Assembly (NCBI RefSeq): GCF_036669915.1
Contig: NC_089312.1
Span: 10,592,929-10,656,928 of the forward strand
Direction of reading: 5' to 3'
Length of the DNA: 64,000 nucleotides
Source of the DNA: Pocillopora verrucosa
Lineage: Eukaryota; Cnidaria; Anthozoa; Scleractinia; Pocilloporidae
The notes under the pieces are model-generated. The model saw only the letters and a list, made by a program, of their open reading frames with translations, ran no database searches and was not told where the DNA came from. Each line of letters starts with the position of its first letter. Position 1 is the first letter of the stretch. Both the position numbers and the translations under genes were made by a program. Of the stretch, positions 38,701-50,600 are shown in pieces.

Positions 38701-40799
38701 ATAAAACATGTATAAGATTGACATTTTCCATAACCCCAGAGTTCTGTGCTTTTTCATAGGAAGCGATTGCCAATATACCATTAATAGCGTTAGTAAGTGC
38801 CACGTTGTCAACTGAAATTTCAAGGAGACTCTCGAGAAAAGTGGGAAACAAGGTAATTGATACCAAGATGATTAATGACAATATTATGTCGGATATTGTA
38901 CAATAACAATAATCTTTTCCTTTAAATTCTATTTCTGTGCATAATGAGGGCTACATCCGGTAAAGAAAATCGTTGATCCTAAGCGATATTGAAAGTATAT
39001 CACCATATAAGAATGTCATGCACCTTTTTGAGTATGTTTCTCCACGAATATTGTTTCATGTCAGTGCTCTTCTAAAGCTCTTCATCTTGTTTCAGTGGAC
39101 ATTCACTGCGGCTGCTGCAACTGTGATTGGATCGTGTGCATGGTTTTTAAATATTACCCAGTCGACAAGAGTTTCTACTTACCCAGCTGTTATTCTACTG
39201 GGGTTTGGTTCCTCCGCCATGTTTGTGAATGCTCTTGGCTTTGCAACAGAACTTATTGGAGACAATAAAGTAGGTTGAGGTGCTAATTATTTTGTTTATG
39301 ACATTCAGTGAAAGTTTCATTACCCTTTTCATCACTATTCGTTCGAAGAACACACTACGCATTGTCATAGTTAGTTTATTACAGATTTTTTTCCCATTTA
39401 AAATGACTATGAAGCAAGAACATCCTTTATTTCCCTGCAGGGTAGTTCTGGTTTGGTATTTTCTGTCATAGGAACCCTCGCCAACCTGACATTAGGCACT
39501 CTGTATATCGTCATACAAGCTTTGTTTCCTAAAGAAAGGTAACCCTAGATTTTTTATAATAATAAGCAATATCACATCGCTCTTTGTTTGTTAATTTTTC
39601 TGTTGTCGTAGTCGTTCTTCTCTTCAGCTATTTTTTTCAGTTTCATCTTGCTGTTCATTGGTGTTGTTGTTGGTTTTTTATCATTCATTCTCTTCTAATC
39701 CTAGGCCCGTGAATTTCCCGGGTCCTAACTCCGTCGCGTTCAAACTATTAATTCCACCAGCATCCAGATAACACCGTCATAACTAAATCATTGAAATTAG
39801 CTTGATCAGGTACCCTTTTTATCAGGAAGTCCCCGTATCTCTTTGTAATCGGCTACAAATATGGTAACTTTGAACTCCTGCTTGATCCACTTTTCAAGTC
39901 TCGTTTTAATGGTGCATAATTTCGAAATTGTAGGAGAAAGTGTTCCAAAAATTTGTTAATCAAAGTAATGATCTCATGAAACAACAAGAAAGTAACAGAG
40001 GCTCGAGAATAATACAGTATTAATGAAGACTGATGGAGGATTCTCGATGCCTGACATGGTCAGCAATTCGTTTAAGCAAATGAAATGACCATTAAACGTA
40101 AATGTTACTTCTCAGTGATAGATTTCTTTTTAGATAACTCAGTCATCGACATCAAGGTATTCGTGCTTATACTCATTTTGAAAAGGGTGATTCTCATCAT
40201 ATTGATTTTTCGCAGCGTAAAAATTGAATTGAAATATTTTATGTTTTAGTGCGTCTACCGATTGCCAAGAGTGTGGAAATTACGTGCGACGTGTGTTCGC
40301 ATTCGTTCCCAGCTCACTCGCTGCTTTTAGTTTGCTGCTAGTGATTATTTTTCAAGTTCCTCAAATAGTCTGCGGGAAAAAAGGTGAGATGCAGTTTGTT
40401 AGCTGACATAAATATAGAGCAGCTACATTCATCACTGAAATACCGCTGTCTTGTAATATAAAACACTAAAACTTGGTTGGGTATCAGCACTGTTAATATT
40501 TCCGTTCAAAAAACTTTGTTTGATGCATTGAAGTCAATTTGCCAATATATGTAATGGAGGCTCATCATAACGAGTCTAGATTTTTGCTCGCATAACGCTG
40601 AAGCTTTTCAAATAAATCATCTTTCATTTTTAACTTCATATTCTGGCTTTTGACATATGGTGTCAGTAATGTCTTTGAGACGGGAAATACACGCTCTTGA
40701 AGCTTATTATAATCATGAAATATTCAGTGTTCTTGTTATTTCCTTCACAAAACAGAAACCGAGAAGGAGACTGAGCCAGACTCAGGTCATACAACCTAG
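32751..40799 (+). CDS. MFSD12-like major facilitator transporter, gene 1 (11 exons, about 693 aa)
   Basis: Exons read by eye: 32751-33250, 33762-33870, 35279-35404, 35985-36045, 36221-36870, 37290-37382, 38760-38852, 39096-39269, 39441-39538, 40250-40383, 40756-40799. All introns are GT-AG and the phases join to one frame ending in TAG. Family evidence: GHVINDN in TM1, GFLCDK followed by basic RRHGKRKSWHLIG in the TM2-TM3 loop, EWPVLLYY, ISHLSIIPVL, and a C-terminal ATELIGDNKGSSG segment. These match the order in animal MFSD12 (MFS_2/GPH), known in vertebrates for cysteine import into lysosomes and melanosomes; substrate here is inference. Exons 1-3 cover TM1-6 and exons 6-10 cover TM7-12. 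Exons 4-5 encode a hydrophilic loop of about 237 residues, far longer than in vertebrate MFSD12. Start: first ATG in exon 1, right after a 3' splice site at 32724-32725, which implies a 5'UTR intron. Exon 4 (61 nt) is the least certain but is conserved in gene 2. Confidence 0.85.
34100..34985 (+). mobile_element. Decayed Penelope-like retroelement (RT domain relic) in intron 2 of MFSD12-like gene 1
   Basis: With several stops and frame changes, one reads MGSPFAPICANLFMGYYE followed by NQWLN, then LNARHLNIRFSFET with a later ISDVL, then TNFLSFTHFKYKIGLIYTL, and further on NIRIVFTSLKLESCFSFKD. This order is typical of Penelope-like reverse transcriptases. The YVDD region is reduced to a broken VLDM-stop-MTLLERT stretch. 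No intact frame remains, so it is a dead copy in the sense orientation of the host intron. Ends are approximate. Confidence 0.65.
36910..37005. repeat. (GCCATT)n imperfect repeat in intron 5 of MFSD12-like gene 1
   Basis: Alternating GCCATT, GGCATT and AGTATT hexamers starting about 40 bp after the exon 5 donor. Open frames on both strands here are products of the repeat. Confidence 0.85.
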
Positions 40800-41487
40800 C
40801 TGTGATGAACTGTTGTAAGGAAATAAGATATCTGTGCATACTGGGCTGTAAAACTTGATGGCAATTATTGTTACATCTTCAATGTTGTTTTTTCACTGAA
40901 AGCAAATTCAATATTGTGTCATTATTATATATCTTTCATTGCTTTTGATAATAACGATTTTAATACAGGGTATAACCCAAAATATTGATAGTACTTGATT
41001 CTTGTACGTAGCTAATGTAGCGTGCCAGTTTCAAAGAGGACTTGACTGACAGTATCAGTTTCAGATTAGTGGTAATTGTATGACCCCTAAAATATAACAA
41101 CACGCAATAACATATGTATTGAGGCGTTTCTTGTAACGTCCGTTTACAGCATGCTTCAATTGACGTTCACTACATGGGAAGTTAAACTTGGGCACACGAA
41201 CGTGTACATATGTTAGTCACCGTTAAAAAAAGAAGTGTGGGATTTTATCGAATACCAAAGTATTCATTTCGTTTTAGTTACTTATTCTCTTTCCTTTCGA
41301 CTCTACATTTCTGTTAACTTTACATCTATCATTTCGTAATCGATTTAATCAGTAGTAGATACAACAAGCTCTTTGATTCTTGTGTAGGAGTTCTTTCTCT
41401 GGCAATTTTCCTTCCGATTCTCTTTGATTATTCCGAATGGCGACTAAAAAATATTATGTAGGCCGCAATGAGCTGTTTATCTTAGTT

Positions 41488-41493
41488 AATAAA
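41488..41493 (+). terminator. Candidate poly(A) signal of MFSD12-like gene 1
   Basis: AATAAA about 690 bp after the TAG at 40797-40799; a second one follows at about 41517. Either could end the gene 1 transcript. Assignment is by position only. Confidence 0.3.
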
Positions 41494-41571
41494 GCTTGAT
41501 TTAAGTACGAATTAGCAATAAAATGTAATTCCTTTGGCAGACACGAAGACACCGGCTGTATTATTGTTTGT

Positions 41572-42050
41572 TAACTTGGTTTTGTCAACTGAGTTGATAA
41601 TGTAAATTGACCGCCGTAAAGAGTTTCTAATGCTGATGTTTGGAACGTTAGGCCCTCTATCAGAGCGATAACGAAGGGATAACGAAGGGATAACGAAGAG
41701 ATAACGCCAGTCAGATTTAGAAACTTTTTACAGAGACCAATTTGCTTTATCATTTAGTGAATATCGAAGCGACCTTCGCAGTAATAAACACTTATTTATT
41801 CATCACTTCACGGGTTTATTTGCAACCATAGTAATGACCAGCTCTCAGTTGGCTTGTTAGCTCAGATGGTAGAGCTTTCAAATCCCGTACAAGCCTGAAT
41901 TTTTTTAGGCCTTATTTTCACTGCTGCGTAACTAGTGTTCATTACTGCGAAGATTGCTTCGGTTTTCATTTTTCTATCCGCAATTCACATGTATGTTTCT
42001 TCATATATTCACAATTAATTATTATCAACTAGGTTGATAAAACCAACTTA
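41572..42050. mobile_element. MITE with terminal inverted repeats carrying a deleted tRNA-SINE segment
   Basis: Ends: left TTGGTTTTGTCAACTGAGTT GATAAT and right ATTATCAACTAGGTTGATAA AACCAA, inverted copies. Inside, at 41848-42020, is a SINE-like body: TTGGCTTGTTAGCTCAGATG GTAGAGC (A box) joined directly to TTTCAAATCCCGTACAAGCC TG, so the anticodon region is deleted, then a tail (ATTACTGCGAAGATTGCTTC, CCGCAATTCACATGTATG) of a form I associate with anthozoan SINEs. Parts recur at 9150-9177 and 57990-58150. Confidence 0.55.
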
Positions 42051-42559
42051 TCTCGTTATACACCCTATCAACGCAGCACTTATATATTTGTTTTAGAAAC
42101 TTACTTCTTTTATATCAATGTTTACCAACATAATATGGGTAATAATATGGCTACACATAATTTTCTTGACTCTTTGTTTTGAACAGTCCAGTACATTCCA
42201 ACATATGCGTCTGATGTACTCGTGACCTATTTGGGCACGAGTGATTCAAACATTCTTAACTACAAATTGCACTTGCCCGACGGAACTCGTGCAATTTTGT
42301 TGCTATTGAAAAATTTACTCCTGCTCATTAACACCTAATTGCACTCGAAATTATGTCAACACCGATACTTATGAGAGCTTATATTTCAGAAACTCTTCAA
42401 CTGTCAAATGTAAGCCTTAATGTCTTTGAACGGGCTTTGTAATTTTTTTTTCTTTAAATGAACTATCTTAAAAGCACGTTCGAATTCAGTATTTCAGGCG
42501 TCTTGACAGCGTTGAAAGCATGGGTCTAAATAAAAGCGATATCGAGTCGGCGACGGTCT

Positions 42560-42745
42560 TTTGGAGTCAGTTGAATGTGACAAACCTCTGTTATCCAGAA
42601 CTCGATTATCTGGATCTTCGATTGTCCCGGCGAACTTAATTCTCTGGTTGCACAATCTAAGAACGCGTCATGTTACAGTCAAAATTCTATTATTCTCCAT
42701 TATCCGGACTTGCGATTACCCGGACTCTCAACTAGTCCGTATAAT
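42560..42745. repeat. Repeated TTATCC-GGA motifs, possible pogo/Tigger-type remnant
   Basis: Motifs GTTATCCAGAACTCGATTAT CTGG and CATTATCCGGACTTGCGATT ACCCGGACTCTC resemble the terminal sequences of Tigger-like elements. No ends or coding capacity can be fixed. Confidence 0.25.
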
Positions 42746-42749
42746 GGAC

Positions 42750-44370
42750 TATAATGTTTATTTCGGTGATTATAAGATTAAACGAAATTTGCTGTTGACT
42801 CACGAAATTCACCTCTAGTTTGCAAAGATTAACTTTCGAGCGCCTAGCCTTGTATCAAATCCAATACTATTCAATGTCATGGTAATCTATGTAATCACTT
42901 TATATTTAAAATACTTAATTTCTTTACACTTAAAAGATTAAATTATTTTAGCTACTCAGTGAACGGCGGTCCACGGAATTATTAATTAATCGCAGGAATT
43001 ATTATAACATGAGGTGTGCTGAGATCGTTTATAAATTATGTTTTTCAAAATAAAAAGTCTGCGCTATGTTTTAATAACGTTAGATTTCTGATATCAGTGA
43101 ATACTTAAGGGGAACGTTGTTCAGTAGGCCTGTAGCTGTCCGAGTGTACGTGCAAGGTAATTGCATACGTATAAAAGGAAATACGTAACTTGCTGTTAAA
43201 GGTCGACTGATTAACTAAGATTTTTTTTTTAATCACTCTAGGTCAATTATGAATCTAATCCATCGCAACCGGTTTTAGTTCACTCGAGCATGGAAGACAA
43301 TGAAGAGTATTTAGCTCTTTTTCAAAAGAAGACGTCTTACTTAACATCGTCATTTTCATCATCAGAAGAAACAATTTTGAGAAATTATACTATTCTGTAA
43401 GGTCTGTTTTCTGCAACATTTTTCGTCGCAGTTGTACCTACATGGGCCATGAAATGTTCAGCCTTTGTTGTAGCAACGCGATGCACAGATTACTTCAAAT
43501 GAAAAATGATCCTCCTTCCTGACCTATTTGACGCAATTCAGTTTTGAACAATTCATAATCACCATCAAGAAAGTATAAATATCTTCTCTTGTCACCATGT
43601 AATGATAAAATTTAAACATTTTCCCTTTCACTCCACATTGGAACTTTCTCAAGGATCATTAGCCTTCTCGTAAGTATGGTGATTGTTACTTGAAATTAAA
43701 TATTAGTTAAAAGCGTTCGATTATTGTTTTCTAGCGTGCATTTCGAGACAGGAATCGTCTTGTGTTCTGTAATTGCAAATTAAGCATGCTATATCACGTT
43801 ATATCACGCTTTTGATATCGGCAAGTATTTCCCTTTGACCACACATTCTATTGAATGTGGATAAAGATTTTAGAACTTTTTATTCTCGCTTTCTTCTCAG
43901 CCGAGCAGCGACTTACAAAAAGATGATATGCTTTGAAAACCAAAAATTCTGTGGCTAAACTATCATGATAAAACTGTGAGGTCGAAAATTGGTTTCATCC
44001 CAGCTGATTGCCGAAATGATCATAGGCAAAGTTGAACATCACCCGGTCCCTCAACATCATAAATAGAGGACCTAACCATTTTGTAATTATTATACCTACA
44101 ATCATAGATATCAGAATAATGTATTACGTTACATTTGAATGCTCCGAGGTAGCGAAAATGAGAAAATAAAGGAAAGGTTAATTATCTGCTGAAAATAATA
44201 TGGGTTTGGAGCGCGAGGCTCATTACAAAAAGTAGGTAAATTAGAGCAAATTAATTAATCAATCAAATAATTGAGTAAGACGAAATAGGGTTAAATGATT
44301 GGAACTGGATGGAATCAATTTGGTTTTGTGGCGGAGCCAGTCCGACTCGCGTATTAAGGCCTATTCATAT
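42750..44370. other. Intergenic region between the two MFSD12-like genes
   Basis: No gene is supported. A 52-codon open stretch after a CTCTAG acceptor (43242-43400) is discussed under rejected items. Confidence 0.4.
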
Positions 44371-44396
44371 TTCTCATCTGTTACCTTTAACAACCC

Positions 44397-44404
44397 TATA
44401 AAAA
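44397..44404 (+). promoter_or_regulatory. TATA-like box upstream of MFSD12-like gene 2
   Basis: TATAAAAA in the same flanking context as the box before gene 1 (CCTATAAAAATTC). A 3' splice site at 44658-44659 lies between it and the ATG at 44679, as in gene 1, so both genes probably have a non-coding first exon. Confidence 0.4.
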
Positions 44405-44678
44405 TTCTGGAAATGTAGGCAAGGTTTAAGGGAATATCAAGTTTAGATCTTGTTTTCTTTCAGTCCTCTTGGGCCCTTAGTTGTGCTTTGTAATTTCTGG
44501 ATTTAATGAAATAATCTGGAGAAATGATCTCAAGGTGTCATAGCTGAAATAGTACAGGTTACCCGGTTTGAAAAGTTGACCCAAAATTTAGTGTTACTAC
44601 TCCTGCTACCAGTACATCCTTCTTTGCTTTTATTTTTCTCACCCTTGATTCCTTTTTAGGCTGTTGGTGTTTGCGGAT

Positions 44679-47600
44679 ATGAACGTGGAGATCGAGAAAA
44701 ATCCTGTGAGAGGCATATCTCATCTGCAGCAATTTTCCTGTGGAGTGGGGCATGTGATTAATGATGTCACTCGCCGCTTGTTGCAGTCATTCCGAATGAT
44801 TTTTCTCATGAAAGTTGTTGGCATTTCTGCAACCAATGCCGGCTTGATTACTCTCTACAGTCTTTTTGTCGGTGCATTAATATTTGCTCCAATGGCAGGT
44901 TTTTTATGTGATAAGGTTAAGATTCCGGTTCTGTCACGCAGGCTTGGAAAGAAAAAATCGTGGCATTTGTTTGGAACTATCGCAGCTACAATCGGTGTTC
45001 CGCTATTTTTCAGCCAATGTTTAGTTTGTGGCAGTGGAACCAGCGAGTGGGTGGTGTTGTTGTATTACTTTTCCATCGCCACCGTAATCTCATTTTCCAT
45101 CAACTTCGTTGACATATCGCACCTGTCGATTATTCCGGTTTTGGCAAAGGATCAAAGTGAGGCCGCCAAACTTACTGCTTTGAGGTTGGTGAAACTCTTT
45201 CGATCGCTACACTTATATACTCATATCCATGTTAATACAAGTTGACTATACTCTAGCTGAAAGTCTTAATTAGCCTCAGTGTCAGATTGGGTCAAAACCA
45301 ATTTTGGTCTTTTTGGTCTGGCTGTCAGTCAAATAAATTCGGGCGAAGTGCGCAGCCCTCGTCACGATTGTACATGGTTTGGGTAAAACAATTATGGTAA
45401 TGATAATAATGATAATAGTAATAATAATAATAATAATAATAATTATAACGAAATGATAGTAGTCATAATAACAAATAATAATAATAATTATAATTTGCAC
45501 CTTAGAAGTCAATAAATTATTATTATTATAAAATTATATAAACATAACGATGATGGTTATATAAATCATGCATGACTTCCCGGTTTAGTTAGTATGTCTG
45601 CATTTCGGTCTAAAGTTTTCCCAAGATCTTACTTCGGACAAATCGTAAGTAGTTTTCTATATTTGTCGAAGTTGATTTCCTTTCCGAAACAGCTACACGT
45701 AATAACTTACAAGTAAATCCTGAGGCTGTTCTTGTCTTTACAGAGTGTTAACATTTTTCAAAGCTCACTTGTAGTTGACCTCTTCTCAACAGAACGGGTT
45801 TTATGTACCTAACTGGCATCGTTTCCTACCTTGTGGCATGGCTAATTCTTGGACAAGATAGCCGTGATCAGTTAACAAAAGAAAGCTCAATGGATTTTAT
45901 GGTAATTAGTAACCCCACAAGATTCTAGTGATGCCACTGACTATTACTATTCCGCTGTTATTTCTTTGTCTACTTACTTTCTTCCTGTATAGCTTCCTGT
46001 TCCTTCAGCTGAGACACAGAGTACCAAGGGGTATCCGAGCTTTCAGCTTGTGGTTGATGGGCTTATGTCCATTTAGGGTTATCGCTTGAGACAACTTTAT
46101 CTTTCTTGAGTCTATCACTGAACTTACTTAACTGCAGTTCTGATTTCTGTTCATCTATAGGTGATAACCCTGATCTTGACAGGATTAGGACTGATTTGCT
46201 CTGCCATTTTCCATTTTGGAACCAAAGAACCTTCAGACGATTCAGGGAAAAAGAGGCGGTCTACATTAATTGCAGATTATATGGTAAATTTTGGAAGACT
46301 AGCCGTCGAAACGTTGCGATTAATGCAATTGATTAGCCTGACCTACATTATGAGAAAAACGATTAAATTTTCATTTGTCTACTTTAAAAAAGGAAACAGA
46401 GAAGGAAATACCTTTCTTGAATAAACACAGATAAAATGGACATGTGTTCATCGCTTCCCTTTGAATGATATGCAACCAAATTGAAATTAAATTGATTGAC
46501 TGGTAAGTCGCGATAGCACATGAAAACAAAATGGCAGACAGGTCGAGAGAAAGTTGAACGTTTTAATTTAGGATTTGAAGGAGAGTTCTAAGAATGAAAC
46601 ACCCAACATAGCACAAACAATTGGCTAAACGTATGGAAGTCTTGGGCACCAAAAACGGTCGTAACGAAAGTATTGAAGGCCATAAGGAAAATTCGCGTGG
46701 AGTTTACGCCACAGTTCGTAAAAAGAAAGACGGGGAATATTACGAGCGTGATAGCCTTTATGTACTGATTACTGCCATTAAAGCTGATTTCTGATTACTG
46801 CTATTAAAGCGATACCTAACTGAGAAGTCAAACAAATGCTCGATAAAAGTAAGTTTAAAAGCTCGAAGCAGGTTCTTTCTAGAAAACCCCGACTTTTCTG
46901 GCAACAACGTAAAGGCAAGCGGCCGAACCATTCAGCCATGACACAAAATAAACACGACTAAAAAGGAAACAGAGTTAACTTTTTGCCTTTGAAAAACGAG
47001 TGCTGGTTTATCCAAATTTCACTCAAAATCATGGGATACCTATACTTTTTGATCCGTACTGACGGAGTTTGGAATCTTGACTGCATCGGAGAAGGGATTT
47101 TTTCACCTCAAAAATGACCCCCACTGTCACTGTTAACCACCTTACTGGAGTAGGGACTGCACGTTATCATGAATACGTCTACTGAATTTTTGGGGAAAAT
47201 ATGCGCTATATTTAACTAACTATTAAACGTTTTTAATCTCTGTTTTCATCTCTGGTGATCTTTTTCAATTGATGTACCGCTTACATTTGTTGCAGAGAAA
47301 AACCCCCTTCATACCACTACCTGTTGTCTTACAGTCATTGGTGTATTTTGACAGGCGTAAGTTCTTATTCATCATTTTTAATACCGTGTAACAACTCACT
47401 TTCTGTGTTTACAGCAAAGTTTCCTTTCATTCTACTCCCTAAAACATTTTCTTAATTCAACAGCTTTTCAGCTGCTATGAGATTTCTTTTTTTGTAATCA
47501 TCTTTGAAAATTGATATATGACGCCGTCTCTGTTTTTTATTGCCCATAGATCAGCAGCGAGAGGAAAATATTCGAGATAGAGTCATTCACAGTCGACGAT

Positions 47601-50600
47601 TATTTGAAGAACAAACCGTTCCTGTTGGAGAAAAGAGTTTTTCCCAAAATTTTTTGGAAGCCATATTTGCAGGAAATGAAACCAGGGAAGCTACTGAAAA
47701 TAAGACCTTAGAAAAACAAATTTACGATCCTGCACCGAATATGGCTGTTGTGCCGATGGCAGTCACAAGTGAGAACGACTTGACGTTCGTTAAGACATTG
47801 CCTAAAGAGCGAAAAGTAAGCTTCAGGATGAGCATCTTTGATAGACTCATGACAAAACAAGAAGATTCTACAAAAGAAAACGATGCGAAGCCAAGCAATG
47901 GCAGACCCGTAAATGACATAAGCGAAGAGGATGGTCAGGGAGTAACGGAAAATGGACAACAAAAGTCAGAAGAATACAACCAAGGTCACAAACTGAACTT
48001 TGGTCTTGACAATCAAGGATTCGATACAAAAGAAACACAGTTTAACCAACATTCTCAAGATGTTAGCCAGGATGAGGGAAAAGCTGTGCCATCTGTTGCT
48101 TCTGATATTGAATCCGCTCGACCACCAACGTTCATTAAGACATTGTCTAAAGAGCAAAAAGTAAGCTTTAGGATGAGCATCTTTGATAGACTCATGACAA
48201 AACAAGAAGATTCTACAAAAGAAAACGATGCGAAGCCAAGCAATGGCAGACCCGTAAATGACATAAGCGAAGAGGATGGCCAGGGAGTAATGGCAAATGG
48301 ACAACAAAAGTCAGAAGTGTACAACCAAGTTCACAAACTGAACTCTGGTCTTGACAATCAAGGATTCGATACAAAAGAAACACAGCTTAACCAACATTCT
48401 CAGGATGTTTGCCAAGATGAGGGGAAAGCTGTACCATCTGTTACTTCTGATATTGAATCCGCTCAACCACCAAAACCAAAGGCAGCGAGAACCTGGCTCA
48501 AAGATCCTCATTTGTACAAGGTAACTTAATTTCGGGTATAATTAAAAGGTCTCTAAAACTCTCTCGTTCTTTCCTGGCTAATTTTGATTTTTGCTTGTAT
48601 GTAATTCGAATCCTCATGTGTACCTGCAATGTAATCTTCAGCTTTCACACTAAAAAATGAAGGAATATAATATGTAGTTTGTTGTAAGAAATTCAAGCGA
48701 GCCTATTGCAAATGATCCTGGGAGAAACACACACCAGGAACCACATGATTTTTCTCTCCACCATTAAAATGTGTCGGACAGATTATGAAACCGACCATGA
48801 GATTTCAAAAGGTAACCTAACTTCTCGAAAATTGTCTATAAAGGTGCTGAAAATCTGACTCCCATCCCGCTACGTTTGGCCTCTTACCTGTGACGTGAAT
48901 AAGTCTCAGAATTCATGTTTCCTCTCCATGACGATTTCTATGCATAGTTAAGAGTTCTGAACAAAATTAAATTTTTAAATAACAAAAACTTTGGTGTTTT
49001 TGCAATAACCAATGTAGCCACTATTTGTGAGCCGCGCGTTACATTTTCGCGTTAGCGGCCGGGCTACCGAGCTGCTTTCAAAACGGCGGCATCCATAGTC
49101 TCCCACCTCTGAAGGCAAAGTTTGAACAGTAAGGATACTCTTAAGAATCTAAAACCGCGGTGAGTAAAACATTTCTATATACACCGGATTTTCATAATTA
49201 CGTTGTTAAAGACAAAGTGGTTTCCGGAACACACTTCTCCGTCATTCTATTATAAGAAACTTAAGTGCAGGTAATACATTGTAAATTAGTTTACTGTAAT
49301 GAGTAGATTTCTGGAACGGTTGGATGTGATTTTTTACGAATGCCGATTACTTCTCTTATTTTACAGGTCGCAATTATTTACGCGTGCACAAAGGGTTCAC
49401 AGGATGTGTTTTACGCTTACCTGCCCTTACTCCTGACTGACAAACTGAAATTTGAAAAAGTATGTACCAGAAAACTTTTGAGGAATTTCTTTCGTGGATT
49501 TATTTTTGTGGGCTTGAAAGATACTAAAAGTTATACTCGATCTTCTGTAATGGTCAACCAATTACCTGGTTACTCGTCCATTCTCGTTTCCTACCTTCCT
49601 CCTTCACCGTCAAGTAGCCAACTTTACGGTAAGACAGAAGAAGAGATAGACAGGCACACAGAAAGACCACCACACAGTCAGATAGACAGACGGACAGACA
49701 GGCAGACACACACGACAGACAGACAGGTAGACAGGGCGACTGGTAGACAGACAGACAGGTAGGCACACACAGCAGACAGGTAGACAGATTGTAAGACAGA
49801 CAGACAGATAGATAAACAGACGGGCAGACAGACAGATAGACAGACAGACATCGGCAGATAGACATATAGACGGAAAGAAAGACGGGCAGGTATGCAGACA
49901 GACTGAAAGACCACCACTTAGTTAATTAAACATGTGAAAGAATTGAAAAATGGAGTAGTTGTAGCAAATCAATATTTAGGGTGGACTACGAGTTAAAAAT
50001 CGCGAATCGCTTTCCTGTTAGCGTTTATACTCTATACTTTATAGCCAAGAAACTTACCCTGCCAATGCCTTACTTATACTAAGAACGGAAAATTACAAAG
50101 TAAGGACGAGTTGATGCTGGTTTAGACATTACCAAAAGAGTGAAAAATAATCCTCATGATGACTACAAACCTCCTTCAGGTTTCAGGTTGAAGTTCTACC
50201 AAAGGAAGACTGGTTCCTCTTGTGGGGGAATTAAGTTGCACGTATCCGATTGGTATATATAGGAGAATCAGTGACTCGACAGATTGCTTTTCATGACAGC
50301 AAAACAATCAATCCGACCCCCTGAGAAAGCTTTTAATTTCTAAAACCTCAGACGTTTGTGCTTTTTTTGAAGGAAGCGATTGCCAATCTGCCATTGATAT
50401 TGTTAGTGAGCGCCACATTGTCCACTCAAATATCAAGGAAGCTCTCTGGAAAAGTAGGAAAAAAGGTAATGAAAAGAAAGAAAACTATTTTTAAGTAATT
50501 TTCTTATGTAAGCTATGATCGTGGACAAGATTAGAAGTTGATAGCCGAATAGCAATTTAATTACCCTTTTTGCATCTGGTCTCAAGCGCCAACAAGCCGG

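Noticed and set aside
41848..41896. Possible functional tRNA gene
   Set aside because: The anticodon arm is missing; it is the head of a SINE inside a MITE.
43242..43400. 52-codon exon-like stretch (acceptor CTCTAG, acidic Ser-rich end, TAA)
   Set aside because: It looks like a terminal exon, but its phase does not fit gene 1 exon 10 and no other upstream exon was found.
45282..45512. Ile/Tyr-rich minus-strand frame
   Set aside because: Translation of an (AAT)n repeat.
47708..48511. Four minus-strand frames opposite exon 5 of gene 2
   Set aside because: Shadows of the plus-strand exon; they even repeat with the 345-bp duplication.
49554..49917. Cys/Leu/Ser-rich open frames on the minus strand
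   Set aside because: They are translations of the (GACA)n microsatellite.
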